Source: Hirsutella rhossiliensis (Eukaryota > Ascomycota > Sordariomycetes > Hypocreales > Ophiocordycipitaceae). From it: 64,000 nucleotides of DNA. The notes below the pieces were generated by a model. The model made no database searches. It was given only the letters and a program-made list of their open reading frames with translations, and was not told the DNA's origin. The stretch lies in NCBI RefSeq assembly GCF_020360975.1, contig NW_025408669.1, positions 6,386,001 to 6,450,000 on the forward strand, in the 5' to 3' direction. Positions 48,248 through 60,001 of the stretch are shown one piece after another (position 1 is the first letter of the stretch; each line of letters begins with the position of its first letter). Position numbers and translations under genes: made by a program.

Positions 48248-49050
48248 GATAGATATATTATTATTATTAAGATTACGCTAGGGACCTAGCTAAAGGTATC
48301 TAGAACTTTAATATTAAATAAGAGGGAAAAACTAAAGTGCCTAAGGGAAAACCCTCCCCTTTTTTAGTATAGGTCTACCTTAAACGAGGTCGTAGTAGTA
48401 GTATATAGGAAATTTACGCCGGCTACCGCGGGCTCCTCCTATAAAGTTATATCTTAGCGTAGGCCCTCTTAGGCTATAGCCGCTACTATCCTAAGCGGCC
48501 GCGGCCTAGGCTTGCTAGCCCGGGCCTAGGGTTATAGGTAGTAGTCTCTCTCTAAGGGCCCGACTTATAGGCGCCTCTATTTACCCTAGCTCCCGCGTTA
48601 TAGCCGCGTAGCCGCGGTCGCGTCGGCTTATCGGTCCGTTAGTTAGTAGGGCAGGTAATATCCGGTTACTAGGCTAGGCGCTAGTATAGGTTGCTCCTAG
48701 GTAGGGCCGGCTAATCGAAATTCGGTTAGCCGGCTCCGCTAATTATAAATCGGTTCCTATTTAGCTACGCGACTTCTTAATTAAGGGGGCGGCGGCCTAT
48801 ATTTATCTTCTATCTTATAGTTATTAATTACGCGCGCCTAGCTTACGCTTATATATACCTACCCTCCCCCCTTAGTTTTATATATACCTCCTCCTATCCT
48901 TCTATTATCTATCTCTTTTATAGGCCTAACTACTACCTCGCTTACCTTATTTCTATAACTCTAGGTCTCTTTAGTACTATATTTAATTCGCTTATCGTCG
49001 CGTTATAATATCTAACTAAGAAGCTAACTTAGATGGTAGCGGCTTGCCTC
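48248..49050 (+). repeat. Terminal region of an unclassified element
   Basis: Starts at an (ATT)n run, and the first 160 bp are shared with 4795-4950. It continues with a CpG-rich stretch, a TATATATACC box near 48850-48890, and CT-rich sequence. That arrangement resembles a promoter and leader for the frame that follows. Confidence 0.45.
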
Positions 49051-49199
49051 CTTTAAAACCCCTTTCTTATAAGAAAGTCGCTATAGTAGTAAGATCGGAG
49101 CGCTCTATCCTATATTTTATATATATTAAGCGTCTTATTAATAAGCTTACCTATAAGTCCTTCGCTAGCTATTAAAACTAGTCTTATATATATTAATCC

Positions 49200-50700
49200 T
49201 AGCTTTATCCTAGGTTAGTCCTACCTTTAGTATTTTTACTAAATTTAATAGCTATAAAGGCTAAAGTATATATCGCTTACGCTAACTTTAACTAGTCTTA
49301 TTACTAAGTAAGTATCCCCTTCCCGCTATAGTACTATCTAAGTTCGGTGCTAATCTATATTCTAGATTACCTTTAAAGGTAAGAAGGCCGCTAGTACCCT
49401 TTACTAAGTATAGTCTAAGGTTAATAGCCCTTTCCTTATTAAGGGTTTAGTATAAGAGCGCTTTTATCGCGCTACTTTAGAAACTTATATTCGCGCTAGT
49501 TAAAAGGCCCTTACTACTAAAGGTAAGGGCGCGTTAAGCGAGTCCGCCCTTAGTCTAGCTATAGTCGCTAAGAATATAGAGACGCTTATATTAGCTTTTA
49601 CCTATTTTATAAATAATACCCGCTATGTATATAAGTCCTTAGAGAAGTACTTAAGTAAGTTTAGCGACGCTATTAAGACCCTAGCTTAGGTTAGGCCTAA
49701 GTCGCTCTTAGTTACTTAAAAGACTCTTATAATAGTTAACGATCTTACTAACTATTTCTATCTTATTACTAGCGACGGCCTTAACGCTAAGGATAGCGGT
49801 TTTAATCTTATTAGTCTTACTAAGCCTATTCTAGCCCTAGTCCCTTTTAATAAAGGGAAGGGTAAAGGTAAGGGTAAGGCGGTAGCTATATTTAAGGCCC
49901 TATCTAAGGCTAAGGCTAAGGTATCTATACCCGCGGCCGTCGCGGAGCTAGCTTAGGAGCTAACTATATCTCCCTCCGACGCCGAGCTATAGCCTAGTAG
50001 TTCTCTTAGCGCCGAGCCCGCCTTAAAGCGTCCTTATCTTACGTCGCCTACCGATCTTACTAACGCTCTTAACTTTATTTAGTAGCGTCTTTATAGCCGT
50101 CGCGGTTTAGTCCTAGCCGAAATTATTATTAATCTTAACCTTAACTAGATCTAAGGTTATAGTATAGGCTATAGCGAACGCCTTTATACCGCCGCTAGTA
50201 TAGGTCTTACCTTAGTATAGACCTTAGTCGTTACTTTATCTTATTAGCTAGCTATTTAAGCTAGCTTTAGTTTAGGTTTAGGGTTAGGTTTATCTAGTCG
50301 TTATTAGGGTTCTTATAGCGGTAGTAGTCCCTATACTCCTTATAAGCCTTAGGTTACTCCCTCTTATACTCTATATACTACTTTAAGGGGGTCTTATTAT
50401 TCCCGCTACGATAATAAGGTAGACGTTATTATTAATAAGCTAGGCTAGGGTTATAGTTTAAGAGGGGGCTAGTTATTAGCTTTATCTTAGTTTAGTTCTA
50501 AGTTAAGTCTTATTTAGTTATAGTCTTTTAGTAGTAGGTCTTATTCTATAGCTATTAAGGTTAGTTTAGTTAGGTTATATTAGTTTTATTCGGTCTATAG
50601 TTTAATTAGCGAGGTTTACGCTTAGTTTAGGTTTAGTTTAGTTAAAGCTATAGTCTTATAATTATAAGTCCTCTCCTTTCCTAGGTCGCCTTAATAGGGG
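49200..50700 (+). pseudogene. Unidentified plus-strand protein relic
   Basis: One frame stays readable for about 300 codons from near 49340, with stops only at TAA/TAG. Segments: ITFKGKKAASTLYQVQSK, RFYRATLETYIRASQKALTT, IETLILAFTYFINNTRYVYK, KYLSKFSDAIKTLAQVRPK, then a GKGKGKGKA linker near 49860 and PSSSLSAEPALKRPYLTSPT near 50000. From about 50270 a Gly/Ser/Tyr-rich part (SSRYQGSYSGSSPYTPYKPQ) follows. I do not recognise it. A Gag-like or ORF1-like protein of a transposon is likely; a DNA-binding protein of another element class is possible. It is cut near 50700 by LINE-2. Confidence 0.5.
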
Positions 50701-50719
50701 AAGTAGTTAGCTAAGGTAG

Positions 50720-53700
50720 TCTTAGTTAAGGCTACTTTATCCTTAGCGCGACCCCGGCTCTATTATCTAGTATATTTATATATAGCCTCTAAGCTAAGTT
50801 AAACTAACGGAGCCTACTTAAGCGGAGGAACTATTATACTAACGGCGCCGCTATCCTTTTCCTTTAAAGGCCCGCTCTTATATTACCTATATCCTAAGCC
50901 TATATTAAGAGGGACTTCCTTACCTTTACTATTAATAGATAGTCGATTATTATATAGTAAATAATATCCTATCTTTATCTATAAGTATATATTAGCGAAA
51001 CTACGCTAAGGACCTATTAGTTAAAGAAGAAGTCGTTAAGCTTAATCTTTCCTATATATATCTAAGTAATTACTATACTAATATACTTAAGGAGGCCCTT
51101 ATAACGGTCTAGCGTTATTACCTTATTAAACTAAGGCGGGAAGTTAGCGGGGTAGAGGGTAGTTTAGTATTATTAGATCGCGTCTTCCTTAGCGTTTTAT
51201 TAAGCGGCCTATTCCTTATTTAGCCTTTTAAGCGACTTAGCTTTATCTAAGAGGTCGTTTAATCTTATCTAGCTCTAGACCCCCCTTATCTCCTCTATAA
51301 AGGGAGTTCTACCTAGAGGTAGTGCCGCTAAGGGTCTGCCTTCTCTTTAGCATCGCCTCCTTTTAAGTATACCTACGACCGCGTTAAACGCGCGTTAGAT
51401 TTAGCCTAAGAGCCTTAAGTCCTTTAGCCTCTAAAGGGTATCTATTATTCTTTAGTTTAAGTAGAGGTTAATTAAAGGTACCTATACCTCCGCTTTAACT
51501 TAGTAGACTAAGGTCGCGTAGTAGGCGCCTATTACTACCTAAAGGTAAGCTAACTAGTCTTAGGTAAGGTCCTACGCGATTCTACGTAGTTTCCCCCTTA
51601 TAGGCGTTATCTTATAGAATATAACTATAGCGTAGGAGATTAAGGACCGGATTACCTTACTATAGACTTCCTTAGCGCATAGTAAGGTATAGCCTTATAT
51701 AGACGCCGCGAGCTTAGTTAAGGCTATAGTCTAGCACTTTAACTTTACTTAGAGTTATTTTAAGTATACCTTTTAGCGTAGTTTCCGGTATACCTAAACC
51801 CTTAGTAGGTAAGCCTCTTAGACTAGAGTTACTATATTAGCCCTAAAGTAAACTAGCGTTATTATCGCTTATCTCCTTTATATAAAGTATAGTAATTCGC
51901 TCTTCGATAGTTTAAAAGTAACTATAAACTTAGTCGCTTATTCCGCGTATACCCTTTAAGCTTCCTTTAAGCGTACTACTATAATAGCCTTATTAGGTCT
52001 AATACTAACTATATTTATATCGTCGGTAAAGCTAATAATATAAATACTATATATTATACTAAGCTTTTTATATAAGGGGGTTATATAGTATAGAAATAAG
52101 ATTAAAGATAAAGGGGAGCCTTAAGGGACTCCTATTAATACTTAAGTTAGCTTTAAGGTCTTTTTATTAAAGTAAAGGGTCGATCTTTTATCGCTTATAA
52201 AGCTCTATATTAAGCTTATAAGCTACCTAGGGTATCCTTTAAGCTCTAGTTCCCTTATAAGCTTATTATAGTTAACTATATTAAATATGCCTTTAATATC
52301 TAGCTATAGGAATAATATAATATCTTTTTAAGCTTATATTATATATATTAGTTCCGTTATTAGTAAGATCGCTACCTCTATAAAGCGTTCCCTTTTATTC
52401 CTTATTTATCCGTTTAATAGGATACTATTCGCCTCCGCTACTCCCGCGATCTTTTAGGCTAGTATCTACTTAAGTACTTTTCCTACTATAGGTAGGAGGG
52501 AAATTAGTCTCTAACCCCCTACTATATAATAGGCGTCTAGCCTCTTACCTAGCTTTTAAATAACTATTATATTTACGCTATAAAACTAACCTAAGAAATA
52601 TAAGAGTTAGGTATAGGCGTTAAAGATTATAGCTAGTTACTAGACTAAGGCTAGGCTATACTTCTTAATAAACCTTAAGGGGACGCTATTTAGACCTACC
52701 GCTTTCTAGCTTACTATCTTACCTAGCGCCCCTATAACGTTAGCTAGCTAGATCTATTAGTTAACTATAAGGGTCGCCTTAGCTATAGGCTAAGGTAGCC
52801 CTTAGGTTATACCGGCCTTTAATAGAAAGAACTTAGCGGTTAGTAGCTAGGCCTTCCCTTTAAAGGTTTCCGTTAGTCGGTCCTTACCTTCTTTAACTAG
52901 CGGTAAGATATAAGTCGGTTCTAGTAGTAGCTTACTATAGAGTCTTACCTACTTCTTTATATTTTAAAGCTTAGTATTATTAGCGCTAAATTCCTTTAAG
53001 AACTCGCGCTAGTAGGCCCTCCTTACCTTATAAACGGTCTACTTCTAAGCTATAAACGCCTTATATAGGTCTTCTTAGTTCGCCTTATTCCTTTCCTACT
53101 TATACTTCCTCCTCGCCCTCTTAGCCTCCCTCGTTACCCTCCTTACCTTTAAGGTAAACTATATATTACCCTTAAGTAATACTCGCCCTTAGCGTAGAAC
53201 TATAGTTATCGTAATCTATATTAAAGTAATAAAGATATAGTCTAGGTCCTTATCGATATCCTTAGGCGTCTAAAGTATTAGCTAGTATAGTCCTAGCTAA
53301 GATATAGTCTTAGCTTTAACTAGCTTTACTTCTACTTCTTTTTACCTTAGGGCTAGTTTAGGTACCTAGGCCTAGGTATCGACCTATAGTATAATAGTTT
53401 AAGGGATATAGTCTAACCTAGTTAGGTCTAAGTTAGGCCCGGTATACTATATTCTAGTCTTTAGCGTTGCCTAAGCTAGGTTAATAGTACTATCCCTTTA
53501 GCTATAAAAAAAACTTATATACTCCCCTCTTAAGGTAGCGAGTTTAAGTTATAGTTTTATTACCTTTTATATAAGTTATATCGCGCTATCTAAGGGTTTA
53601 TTATATCTATCCTAGAGCGGGTAATAGATATTAAAGTCCCTTACTATTACTATAGGGTGCTTTAGTTCGATTACGCTTAGGTTATATAGCGCTCTTACCC

Positions 53701-54300
53701 TTATAGCCCTTAGTAGTAAGTAAATTACTTATAGTTTAGTACTATCCTTAAAAATTACCTTACTTTAGTTTAGTCTAGACTAAGGCGATTAAGTCCTTAG
53801 CCTAAGCCTTTTATATATATATAGCGCGTACCTCCCTTCCTTATAGACTAAGCTATAGGGCGCCGCTTTAAGGGAGGGGGGGGCGCCTCCTAGTATAGCT
53901 TTTACTTCCTATAGTACTATTAAGTTAAAGCCGGCCTAGTAGTAAAGCGCTAACTAAGCTAGCTTATATCTCTTTTATATATTCTAAAATAGTACTTTTA
54001 GTTATATATAAGTAAGGTCGGGGTAAAAGGGGTTATTTATATAAGGAGGGAGGCGCTTTATCTCTTAGCGCTTCTTTATTTACTATACCTACGAATATCG
54101 TTTATACTTAGTTCGGCCTCCCTAGCCTTACTAGCCGGCGGGTATCTTAAGCTCGACCTCTTATCCTAGCGCGGTTTACCTAGTCCCTGCTTCTATACCG
54201 CGGTCGATTTAAGAACGCCCTAGGTTTTAACGGTAGGGAGCACCTATTACTTAGTATATATCTAGGTATTTATAAACTATTAAGGTCGACGTAGGTAGTT
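50720..54300 (-). pseudogene. LINE-2 ORF2: endonuclease and reverse transcriptase
   Basis: Endonuclease: HPIVIVRDFNIYYPLWDR at about 53670-53610, the GDFNxHHPxW motif of LINE endonucleases with transitions. RT: NRSPLRLPFIFNLISILY-type sequence at 52130-52070 (PQGSPLSPILF pattern) and SFTDDINIVSI at about 52035-52000, the catalytic F/YxDD still intact. Post-RT: VVIGAYYATLVYQVKAEVQV near 51530 (TGAYRATP pattern) and YISIVITWIRIGKIKLNDFF-like sequence near 51030, the C-terminal region of Tad-like ORF2. Frames are broken by TAA/TAG. Confidence 0.78.
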
Positions 54301-54379
54301 TTCCCTTACTTTTTCCTAGGCTTTATTCGCTATAAGGTAGGTCTAGGTCTACGATAGGTAGTCCCCTTAATATAAGATA

Positions 54380-55500
54380 TAGTTATAAGGGATTTCGCCC
54401 TTCTTAGCCTTATATTTATCCTCGCCTCTATTATATACTATACTCTTATATTAGCTATAGAGTTATATCGATATATATCGCCTAGTAATATAGCTATATT
54501 TATAGTAATTATAGTACCTTTATAGTTAGACCGACTTATTATAAGGTTTATATTAAAAGATCTATACTTTAAGGACTAAGCCTAAGTTATAAAGCCTATT
54601 AGCTTCCTTTAAGCTACTAACTTTAATAAGTATAGTCGTCGCTATTAATATCTTAGATTAAGGGTATAGCGCCTAGGCTTAGAGGACCTTAACTTTATTT
54701 GCCTCTATAATCTTATAGAGTAATTGCTCCCTATTTACTATTACTACCCTTAAAGGGACGTTCTTAGCGACTACTATATACGCGCGGTAGGAGATTATAG
54801 CCTCCGGTTTAAATATAGCCTTAACCTAGCCTTAGTCCTTTTAATAGGCTCTCGCCGCGGTATTAAATATAACCGCGATATCTCTACTTTAAAGGCGCCT
54901 TACCGCTATAGCGCTTATAGCTTTTAAGGCTATATTTACTACCTTTACTATATCCTTCGGTTCGCGGCTTAGGATTTTAAGTAGTGCCTTAGTAGAGACT
55001 ATAATAATCTCGCGTTTATAGCGTAGTAGGACCTATTTTACTATAGCTTTATATTAGGTCGGTCCCTTAGTCTTAGCTACGACCGCGGCCTAGGTTCGCT
55101 TAGGGCCCCCTAGGCCTAAAGCGATACTTAAGCGGAGTTCTTCCTTAACTACCTCTTTAATTATATCTTAGATTATCGTATTAAAGCTCTCGTCCGCGTA
55201 GAGCACCGCCGATAACGCGCTACCGGCGCGGCTCTTCGCCCTAAAGAGCTATTCGACTATTACCTATACCCTACTAAACTATACGCTTAGGATAAAGCCC
55301 GCGAGTTCGTCGTATACTACTTTTTTTATAGGGTCGCTCGGCGCCTAAGCCGGTATTATATCGCTACTTTAGGTTTATTAACTCGCCCTATTAAGGTATA
55401 TAAATTTAGGTAGCGTCTCTTTACGCTACGCGCTTTAATCGAGCCCGGTATATCGAGGGCCGCTACTATATCTACCTACCCCTTAGCCTCGGCGTAGTAT
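54380..55500 (-). pseudogene. LINE-2 ORF1 with zinc knuckles
   Basis: Near 54560-54450 the minus strand reads RYYNYYKYSYITRRY, a CCHC knuckle pattern (CYNC...GHIARxC) after Cys-to-Tyr RIP. Upstream sequence is charged, and codons remain CpG-rich. It would bind element RNA. Confidence 0.6.
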
Positions 55501-55619
55501 TATTACTAAGGGTAATTAATACTACTAAATTAATTCCTAGTATTAGTTAGTATTTTAGTCGCGATATATACCTACTATAGGCGTATATTAGTTTCGCGAG
55601 AAGTTTTTTTTTCCTTACT

Positions 55620-56385
55620 TATAGCTAATATTTTTATAAAGGAATTAAGCCCTAGATTACTCTATAAATTTAAAGACAGTCTATCCTTAGTATAAGTTCC
55701 TAAGCAATTAAAAAGGGTTTTTAGATATTTCTTATACTTTTTATATCTTTCCCCTACTAGGCTTTTCCTTTTTAGGTTTCCTAGAGAAATATTTACTAGG
55801 TTTTTATCTATTAAGATTTTCCTAGTAATAATAGGTTTTACCTTATATAAGGTTATCCTATAAATAATTATTATAACTATAGATTTTTCTTACTATAGGT
55901 TTTTCTATTAGTATATACCTAAGGATTTCTTTTCCTAAGAAAGAATAGGTTTTTATATATCCTATTAAGGCATAAAAATAGTTTTCCTAAAATTAGGTTT
56001 TTACCCTATATATATACTACTATAAATAAATTAGTAAAGAGTATATAAATCTACTTTTTAAGGGAGGCTATAAGGAACGGTGTTCCTACTATAAATAAAG
56101 CAGCTATAATATACTCTCCCGATTATATAAGCTAATAAGTAGTATATTAATTATAGATAAAATCCTATCTTATAAAGTAAGAATCGCTTATTATTTTATA
56201 TATTATTATATATTAAACGGGTTGCCGGTTATCGTATAATCGGGAATCGAAGGAGTAGAGCTAGCTTAGAATACTAGCTAAGACCTCTTAAGAACACCGG
56301 TATAACTAACCTCCTTTAAACATAAATATTAATAGAACTAAGATACTTCTAGATTTACTTAAGGTATTACGGAATTCCTTAGTCT
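55620..56385 (+). mobile_element. Copia-D-like relic
   Basis: 55740-55990 is rich in AGGTTTTTCCTA-type units and resembles the inverse of 40640-40900, the internal end of copia-D. Some CpA/TpG remains. No coding motif was read. Confidence 0.4.
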
Positions 56386-56389
56386 TAGG

Positions 56390-56876
56390 GCTATATAGAA
56401 GCCTAAATCTAGTCCTAAAAGGTTTTTCCGTTTAGCTATAATTATCTATATAAGATAGTATGTCCGCTAGTAGATAAAGAGATAATTATTAACTTTAATA
56501 CCTCTTCTATATACTAATATATTACTAATAAATTCTATTAAAAATCCTACCTTATACTCCTTCTTCCCCTCTATTATATAGTCTTACGTAATTCCTTAAT
56601 TTCCTAAAATTCCGCTTTTGCTTATATACCTTAAGAATACTTATAGAGACTATCCTTAGATTATAGTCCTAGCTATAATCCCCTTTATAGCTTACTATAG
56701 CTTACTTATAAGCTATATTCCTAAGTAGTAATCTATTTATATAAGGCTTACTTAGCTTATATACGCTCTAGGTAAGCTAAGCTTAAGTAACTTCTTATCC
56801 TAACTATTATTCCGAGCCGCCTTATTACGTAAACATAGCCGGCTCTCTTACGGCCCGCTAACTATAGTTATAACAC
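56390..56876 (-). repeat. Diverged gypsy-3-like LTR relic
   Basis: AGAGACTATCCTTAGATTAT near 56646 matches the inverse of the gypsy-3 LTR. The right end CGGCCCGCTAACTATAGTTATAACAC resembles the inverse of its TGTTACGACC...GGCCGCTAACGG start. Too diverged to set the left limit. Confidence 0.45.
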
Positions 56877-58468
56877 GGCGCCCTTTACTCGCATTAAGGC
56901 GATCTTTTCTACTAGTACTTATATCTCTTATATAAGCGCCTTATTAACTACGGTATAGTACTAGTAGCCCTTATTTATAAGGGTAGCGATAAGTAAAGAG
57001 TTATTAATTATAACTTATATTAAAGTAGGCTCCTCTTTTATATAAGCGGATAATTCCTCCTTTTCTTTTATTAGTACTAGTAATTAAGGCTTCGGAGCCT
57101 ATCTTTACTCTAGAGCTACTCTTTTTCTTTTAGGCCTAAGGGGGCGGAGTCCTCCTTATTATCTAAGGTAAGGAGCGGTTCTATCTTCGCTACTTAAACC
57201 GCTATAGGCCGCTTAGCTAAAAAGAAAGGGCATTTTAGTATAAAGTATATAAACGCGCTATAATATAGGTAGCGGCCGTTAGCTTTCTTCTTTTTTAATT
57301 TCCTCGCTTATTACTTACTTTGCCCGCTACTTAGAGTATAGGGCGGTATAGGGGGTAGTCGACGGCGCCTTCTTACTATATTTAGCCTAGTCTATATAAG
57401 TAGCCGATATTAAGGTATCCCTATCTATATTAACGGCCGGTTATTTATCTTATAAAAGGGTAGTAATCCTATCGCCGCTATATAGCGTACGCTTATAAAG
57501 CTTTTAAAAACGCGGTATTTACTTATAGCCTTATACTACCTTTATTAACTAGCTTATATACTCGCTATAGTTAATAGGTATAATTATAGGGATAAGTAGC
57601 TCTTATAAGGCTAGTATAATTAAATTCTATAGCTATATAAGCTTCGCGCTATCTTCTTATATTATAGTCCCTATTACTTATAAGAGCGTCTCTTTAAAAT
57701 TAAAGAGGAATTTACTAAAGGTTTATTTATCTCTTTACTTAAAGGTCTATAGCCTATCTTACGCCTTCTCCTACTCTTATACGTTGCCGAACGTATATAT
57801 AAGGTATTAAAAGAAGTCTTATAGGTCGCGTTTACCTCTAGGGCCGCCCTTATCCTAGAATCTAGAGATCCGCTATATTTAGGGCTCTAGTAGCGTATAG
57901 AGGAGCGAATACTATACTATATCGCGATAGCTATTTAAGCCTTATTTCTTATTAGTTATAAACTTTGTCTAGAGCCGGCTAAGAAAGAAGTAAAAGGACT
58001 CTAGCCTACCGTCTTAAGTCGGCTAAGGGAGCGGCTTCTACGTTAGTAGTATCGCCGCTATAACCGGCGGTATAGAGGTCGTAGGGGTTAAAGCTAGTCC
58101 TATAGATAGCTCCCTTAGTATAGCGAGAACCTTATCCTTCTTACTAGCCGTTATGCTTTTAATCGCTTCTAAGATAGCTATGATACTTCCTATCCGTTTA
58201 AGGAGGGGTAGAGTGCTTCCTCGAGGCGGTAGCACCCTCTTTAAAGAGATATCTATTAGATCTATTAGTTAATAGCTTATACTATTATAGAGTAAGCAAA
58301 GGCGTATACGTAGGTGCCGTCTATAGGATAATATTAATAAGCTATATAGAGCTCTCCTATACGCGGCTAGCCTATATATATATATACGGGATCCGGCCCT
58401 CCGTATATAACTATACGGCTTAGGCTATAGCCTAAGCCTATAACCTATAATAGTTAAAGACTCTTATA
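56877..58468 (-). mobile_element. Gypsy-1 family 5' fragment (LTR plus gag)
   Basis: LTR of 186 bp at 58283-58468, then gag running left to 56877, where it stops at the equivalent of gypsy-1 position about 19788. The fragment includes the only sizeable gag frame left open (58235-58038; ILEAIKSITASKKDKVLAIL). It forms the right end of the RIP island. Confidence 0.82.
58283..58468 (-). repeat. Gypsy-1 family LTR
   Basis: TATTATAGAG...CTCTTATA, 186 bp, same length and order as the other four copies in the window. Confidence 0.86.
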
Positions 58469-58610
58469 CTTAGAGCTGGTTTTTAATATATTTAGAAAGA
58501 TAAGGTATTACTAATTTAAATAATATTTATTTTATAATTATTAAATAAGAGATATACGAGAAAACGCGGTTATAATATAGTAGGTAGTTAACGCGATGGT
58601 GATATAGGGA
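58469..58610. other. Right margin of the RIP island
   Basis: AT-rich DNA gives way to normal GC content between about 58550 and 58600. No feature is seen. Confidence 0.6.
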
Positions 58611-58658
58611 GGTGCCGGAAGTAGGGGGTGCCGGAAGTAGGGGATGCCGGAAGCTAGG
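58611..58658 (+). repeat. 16-bp tandem repeat, three units
   Basis: GGTGCCGGAAGTAGGG occurs at 58611-58626 and 58627-58642, and as a 3-mismatch copy (GATGCCGGAAGCTAGG) at 58643-58658. It sits at the island boundary. Confidence 0.85.
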
Positions 58659-60001
58659 TGTGCTGACTTATGCCGCCTACTCATCCAGCAACATTGGATG
58701 AAGAACAGCCCCAGCCGAGACGGAAGGTCGAGACAGCGGGGTCTTTGTCTCCGGTACGCAGCCATGGCCGAGTGGTACCTTGCCCGCCGAGCACATGTCT
58801 GGGCTAGCAGGTCCCCACCGGAGCTAGCAGTGGTGCAGTAAGCAGCCCGCCCATGGTCAAGATGCTGGCACTGGATACCCACAGTAATCGATGCAACGGA
58901 AGCTGGCCCGGGCGACACCCGGACAGGCACCATGTAATTTACTGTAGGTACTACTGTCACTAGCAGAGAGCCGAGGCGCAATTTTACGACAGCTCCCGCC
59001 ACTGTACGGATACAGTACTGAACAGGCATGCCAGTCCGCCCTGTCTCGATTTTCCTTGCCACGCCTTCACGTAAGCGGTAACCTCTCACTCATGCGGACC
59101 TGTGCCCGCGGCGAAAAAGCAAACACAGAGCACGTCAGAAAAGCCGACACCCTTCCCCCCGGCAAAGCAAAGCTGGCCTTTTGTTACAGTACTTGCATGC
59201 TATTAGCAAACCACACCAGTTGCAAGACACCTGCCCACCCCCGCCCCCCAGCCTGGCGAGGAGCTAGCCCGGATAGAGGCATACTTTTGCCGGCATACAG
59301 GGCTCGTCGTCGATGGCTACTGCGGCGATAATCCCGAACACCGACCGCGGCGGATGCAGCCTAAGACAACAGACCGTCACTAAGTTATGCCCGTGGTGAA
59401 GCAAGCCTGAGGCGCGCTCACCTCAGCTACCTAGAGCCTTGTGGAGAGTAACAAAGTAGCCGCGGGTACCTACCAGACTGCGAGGATCCGGCTGCCCATG
59501 GGCCCTTGTACCGCACTCTCCCGGCCAGGTACCCTCGACCTCCCCTCGGGCTGCTGCCACAGCACAGCTCTTCCCCTTCAGCCCCCCATACCCCCCTCCC
59601 CCTCCTTCTCCTCCTCCAGCTTCCCTCCATGCCCTTCCCCACTCCCGCAGACTCGGCACCGTCGGGCGACAGCCGGCCACCACACAGCCAGTGAGATTCC
59701 ACGGCAGCCTCGCCCTCTCTCTTCTCTCGCTCTTTTTTGTCGCGCTTTTTGTCGCCCGCTGCCGACCACACACAACCCCCCCCCTCTCCTCTGCCTGTCC
59801 TTTGTCCCTTTCGTCCTCTTCTTCTCCATTCTTGCCGTCCACTCTTCTGCCGCGCCGATCCCCGTTCGGAACCTCGCTTCGGCATCCAAGATTCGCCCGA
59901 CTCGTCGCGTCCCCGCCCGCCCCAGGGCTCGCCTGCTCTCTTCCCCATGCCTCTCCTCGCCTCTGCCCTCGCCGCTGCCCTCGCCTCTGCCCTGCCCATA
60001 C
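58659..60001 (+). promoter_or_regulatory. Upstream region of the transcription factor gene
   Basis: GC-balanced DNA without a convincing gene. Overlapping frames on both strands (for example 58541-59089 minus) have no motifs. From about 59560 to 59950 the plus strand is strongly pyrimidine-rich (CCTCCCCCTCCTTCTCCTCC, CTCTCTTCTCTCGCTC), typical of fungal transcription start regions and 5' leaders. Several ATGs lie in this stretch (59506, 59691, 59737), so upstream ORFs may lower translation if the leader starts early. Confidence 0.45.

Larger units (their letters stand above)
50700..55600 (-). mobile_element. LINE-2: Tad-like non-LTR retrotransposon
   Basis: About 4.9 kb on the minus strand with ORF1 (about 55500-54380) and ORF2 (about 54300-50720). 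RIP-saturated. It differs in sequence from LINE L1. Its 5' limit near 55600 and 3' limit near 50700 are judged from coding content only; no target duplication was found. Confidence 0.7.

Noticed and set aside
58760..58850. tRNA-like A box (ATGGCCGAGTGG)
   Set aside because: Looks like the start of a Ser/Leu tRNA, but no acceptor stem pairing and no B box (GGTTCGAATCC) follow.
58541..59089. 182-codon minus frame and overlapping plus frames upstream of the factor
   Set aside because: No recognisable domain, and it crosses the 16-bp tandem repeat and the RIP border.
59441..60001. Upstream extension of the factor's first exon
   Set aside because: The frame is open to 59441, but the added sequence is Pro/Ser/Leu-rich translation of a CT-rich leader; the ATG at 60002 gives a compact start before cluster 1.
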